From: a virus | Strand: one strand, 5' to 3' | Length of the DNA: 30,788 nucleotides | IMG/VR virus record: IMGVR_UViG_3300032291_000246 | Coordinates: 1-30,788 of that record | Shown: positions 28,595 through 30,788 of the stretch, piece by piece | Position numbering within the stretch: position 1 is the stretch's first letter | Layout of the letters: each line of letters opens with the position of its first letter | Made by a program: the position numbers and the translations under genes | Notes under the pieces: generated by a model | Database searches by the model: none | Told to the model about the DNA's origin: nothing | What the model saw: only the letters and a program-made list of their open reading frames with translations

Positions 28595-30265
28595 TTAAAA
28601 CGAGCGAAATCCAAAACTATCGCTAACATAGGGATTATCTAACGAACAATGAGCCGCAATAATCATAGATATGATGCCGTCAACCTTTGCACCTTTGTCT
28701 GCTTCGTTCTTACGCACTTTAATATTGCCGTTAACATCCACGAAACAAGAGCAGTTTCCTAATTGCCATCCAACAAAAGGATTGCCATCATGCTTAATTT
28801 GTTGATTCAAAATTAACTTTTCAATGTACTTACTTGGGTTATTTAGGACCGCCATGCCCTGGCCAACCTTTTTTACAGGCAGTCCAGCATCGTGCAATCT
28901 GGCCACCAAAGAGGCTGCGTTGTATGCGTCATATCCAACTTCTTTGACGTTGTATTTTTGACACTGTTGGTTAATGATGTAATCGCTAATCTCGCGGTCA
29001 TCCATCACATTGCCTTCTGTCAACTTCAGAATTCCACTAGCAATGGCCACATTAAAAATGTCCAAATAGTGTTTGGGAATATGGGCTAGAGAATCTTCCG
29101 GCAAAAAAAACTGCCATTCGGCTTCATAATCCAATTCACCAAATCTTTTTAAAGTACAAACGGCATTTAAATCTCGCGTTGCTGCCAAGTCAAACCCGAT
29201 AAAAACCGCTTCTGGGTCTTTGCGTGGCTCAACAATAATTGCCGCAGGGTCATCCCAATGCTGTCTGTCAAGCCATGCCGCATTAGATGAAACCCAGATA
29301 TTGAGGGTTTTGCAAAGAAACTCATTAAGTGCCGCTGGCTTATGTTTGGCTTCCTCTGCCCGTTGTGCAATGGCATCCTCATAAACCGATATTCCATGCA
29401 TTGGATTGGCTTTTGCCCAATTCACAGGGTCACGCCAGTCATCACCTAAATCTAGGCCGTAGAGCAAGCCAAACCACCGCGGGTTGTCAGTTGCCTCGCC
29501 ACGAAGCATCGACTGATACATGGACAAGTCCTCATAAAACTTTGTGTCCTTCGTGAACGAGGCGGTCGTAATATACACCCGAAGTGGGTTTTGTCTGGCC
29601 ACCATACCTGAGTGCAAAACCTCAATTGAGTTGCGGTCAACAATCTGCGCGGCCTCATCCACCACCACCGCAGACGGGTTTTTGCCGTCACCAGTCTTCT
29701 TTGTATCACGGCTCAACGCCTTGAACATAGACTGCGAATCGCCTCTTTTACCAATGCTAAATTTAGTAGGGGTAAATAATTCAGCCAGTTCTTTGGGCAT
29801 AGATTCCACAAAACCTTTGGCAGCATCAAACACAATTGTTGCCTGCTCCCTGTTTGTGGCTAAAGTAAACACTTCAGGACCAGCCTCGCCAAACAGTAAC
29901 TCATAAAGGGTTAACACCGCAGTCAGAGTTGACTTGCCAGCCTTCCTTGGAATAAACAAAATAACATCCGTCACCATCCGCTTGTTTAGGGTTTTCTTTG
30001 ACCTAAACCCGTAAATGGCGCAAATAAGCAATATCTGGAACGGCTCAAGCACAACCGATTGCCCTGCCTGTGGGCCTTTTGTGTGTTTTAGCGTAGCCGC
30101 AAACTGTAAAACATGGTCAGGCGCTCGGCTGTCAAACACCCATTCCCATTCTTTGTTTTCCAACTGGTTGATGAATCTCTGGCAAGCCAGGCGCACATCG
30201 TTGCAAACATTTATCTCGCCCTTGGCCACCGCATGAGCATAGGCTATACCGTCTTGATAATTCAT
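28595..30265 (-). CDS. terL: Terminase large subunit (HK97 type)
   Basis: This 556-residue packaging motor has an ATPase domain with Walker A PRKAGKST (106-113) and Walker B SAVVVDEA (198-205). The nuclease domain has acidic residues in FIGFDLAATRDLNAV (about 355-365), VGYDAYNAASLVARL (about 445) and KVDGIISMI (about 528). FQ...ICAIYGFR (76-88) is the adenine-binding start. This is the Terminase_1 layout of HK97-like phages. It hydrolyses ATP to pump DNA into proheads and cuts concatemers. It overlaps the small subunit stop by ATGA. Confidence 0.96.
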   Translation of the reverse strand: MNYQDGIAYAHAVAKGEINVCNDVRLACQRFINQLENKEWEWVFDSRAPDHVLQFAATLKHTKGPQAGQSVVLEPFQILLICAIYGFRSKKTLNKRMVTDVILFIPRKAGKSTLTAVLTLYELLFGEAGPEVFTLATNREQATIVFDAAKGFVESMPKELAELFTPTKFSIGKRGDSQSMFKALSRDTKKTGDGKNPSAVVVDEAAQIVDRNSIEVLHSGMVARQNPLRVYITTASFTKDTKFYEDLSMYQSMLRGEATDNPRWFGLLYGLDLGDDWRDPVNWAKANPMHGISVYEDAIAQRAEEAKHKPAALNEFLCKTLNIWVSSNAAWLDRQHWDDPAAIIVEPRKDPEAVFIGFDLAATRDLNAVCTLKRFGELDYEAEWQFFLPEDSLAHIPKHYLDIFNVAIASGILKLTEGNVMDDREISDYIINQQCQKYNVKEVGYDAYNAASLVARLHDAGLPVKKVGQGMAVLNNPSKYIEKLILNQQIKHDGNPFVGWQLGNCSCFVDVNGNIKVRKNEADKGAKVDGIISMIIAAHCSLDNPYVSDSFGFRSF

Positions 30266-30732
30266 CCGGCAAACGGTCCTTTAAGGAATTGCGCCACAGG
30301 GCTGTCTTCTTCCTGTTTGCCAGCAGACAAACGGCTTCTAGGGGTCAACCCTAATTCGTTCATCAATTGAATAATCAACGTCATGGTCTTATTCCGCACA
30401 GACAAATAAGGATTAGGACCAACTGTTTTGCCATCATTAAACTTAGAAACAATACCACCGCGTTTAATTGCCTCGGTGCATTTCACATAAGTATCAATAT
30501 GGTCGGCCAGCATCGCCAACGTGTGTTTGTCTTGGTCATTCCCAATGCCGTACACGTTATAAAGAAATTCTGCCGTTTCCTCAATAAATTGAGTCTTGTC
30601 CCACGCCTCTGGGTTATCCACCCACTCCGCTTTAGGAATTCTCTTTTTTAAATTGTCAGGCAGCATCTTGGGCATACCCCTTTTTGGAGTAGTCCCGTCA
30701 ACTAAATGAAGTTCTGGTGGCTTTTGGTTCAT
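30262..30732 (-). CDS. terS: Terminase small subunit, P27 family
   Basis: This 156-residue protein has a basic N-terminal part (GTTPKRGMPKMLPDNLKKRIPKAEW). The middle is helical (EETAEFLYNVYGIGNDQDKHTLAMLADHIDTYVKCTEAI), and the signature is NPYLSVRNKTMTLIIQLMNELGLTPRSR, which is diagnostic of the P27-type (Terminase_4) small terminase. It recognises the packaging start and activates the large subunit. It is the first gene of the leftward late block. A weak Shine-Dalgarno (GTTGAG) precedes ATG 30732. Confidence 0.92.
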   Translation of the reverse strand: MNQKPPELHLVDGTTPKRGMPKMLPDNLKKRIPKAEWVDNPEAWDKTQFIEETAEFLYNVYGIGNDQDKHTLAMLADHIDTYVKCTEAIKRGGIVSKFNDGKTVGPNPYLSVRNKTMTLIIQLMNELGLTPRSRLSAGKQEEDSPVAQFLKGPFAG

Positions 30733-30748
30733 AACTCAACTGTAATGT

Positions 30749-30788
30749 ATTACCCCCCAATCGTCAAATTCATTTGCGGGTAATTGGG
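30749..30788. repeat. Overlapping inverted repeats upstream of terS
   Basis: ATTACCC (30749-30755) pairs with GGGTAAT (30778-30784), and CCCAAT (30756-30761) pairs with ATTGGG (30783-30788). The pairings are mutually exclusive in part. A packaging (cos/pac) or operator element is possible, but the window ends here. Confidence 0.35.
30760..30770 (-). promoter_or_regulatory. Shared AATTTGACGAT motif, copy 2 (candidate late promoter)
   Basis: The same 11-mer as at 10620-10630 lies 27 bases before TerS. As a -35, TTGACG is followed 17 bases later by TACAGT (4 of 6 to TATAAT). Initiation would then fall close to the TerS ATG, which is unusual. Promoter role is uncertain. Confidence 0.3.

Noticed and set aside
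1-30788. tRNA genes, insertion sequences, integrase or attachment site
   Set aside because: No cloverleaf-like stretch, transposase, or tyrosine/serine recombinase motifs were seen. Gaps are too short to hold most of these.

Overview
The window is most of a genome segment of an uncultured tailed bacteriophage (Caudoviricetes). It is almost certainly a siphovirus: it has a lambda-like G/GT frameshift, a 672-residue tape measure protein and a gpJ-like tail-tip protein, and no sheath gene. The head genes are HK97-like (P27-type small terminase, Terminase_1-type large terminase, HK97 portal, S78 prohead protease, HK97-fold capsid). By eye the DNA is moderately AT-rich. The M15 endolysin, three-TM GTA-type holin and Burkholderiales-prophage-like small genes suggest a Gram-negative, possibly freshwater betaproteobacterial host. 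That host assignment is inference only. No integrase, repressor, tRNA or attachment site is visible, so lifestyle cannot be judged.

Layout. Positions 1-2793 carry a rightward cluster of tightly packed, mostly ATGA-overlapping early or middle genes. They are a replication-protein C-terminal domain open at the left edge, several small Cys-rich or unknown proteins, a PD-(D/E)XK-like protein, and a Ref-family HNH nuclease. Everything from 30732 down to 2777 is one leftward late block, and the two gene sets converge with a 17-base overlap at 2777-2793. In transcription order the late block runs: TerS, TerL, portal, protease, two tandem paralogous capsid proteins separated by a UUCG hairpin, connector, head closure, tail terminator, major tail protein, two small unknowns, gp10-like protein, G and GT chaperones, tape measure, and two tail proteins (the second DUF2163-like with an inserted module). 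It continues with a GNAT acetyltransferase, a 1697-residue gpJ-like protein, tail chaperone, fibre/adhesin set (BppU-like, collagen-like, YadA-like), GT2-TPR glycosyltransferase, three small membrane proteins, holin and endolysin.

Points most worth attention are: (1) two adjacent HK97-fold capsid genes, the second lacking the N-terminal delta/scaffold domain and lying behind a terminator-like hairpin; (2) a canonical GGGAAAC slippery heptamer directly before the G stop codon; (3) a probable AUU start codon with a strong Shine-Dalgarno; (4) a roughly 48-residue module inserted into a DUF2163-like tail protein; (5) a GNAT enzyme where an NlpC/P60 tail peptidase is usually found; and (6) highly regular repeats in three separate fibre proteins (collagen Gly-X-Y, a YadA-like 45-bp period, and a 456-bp duplication in the gpJ-like gene). 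No gene-free stretch exceeds 300 bases; the longest is 120 bases, between portal and protease.
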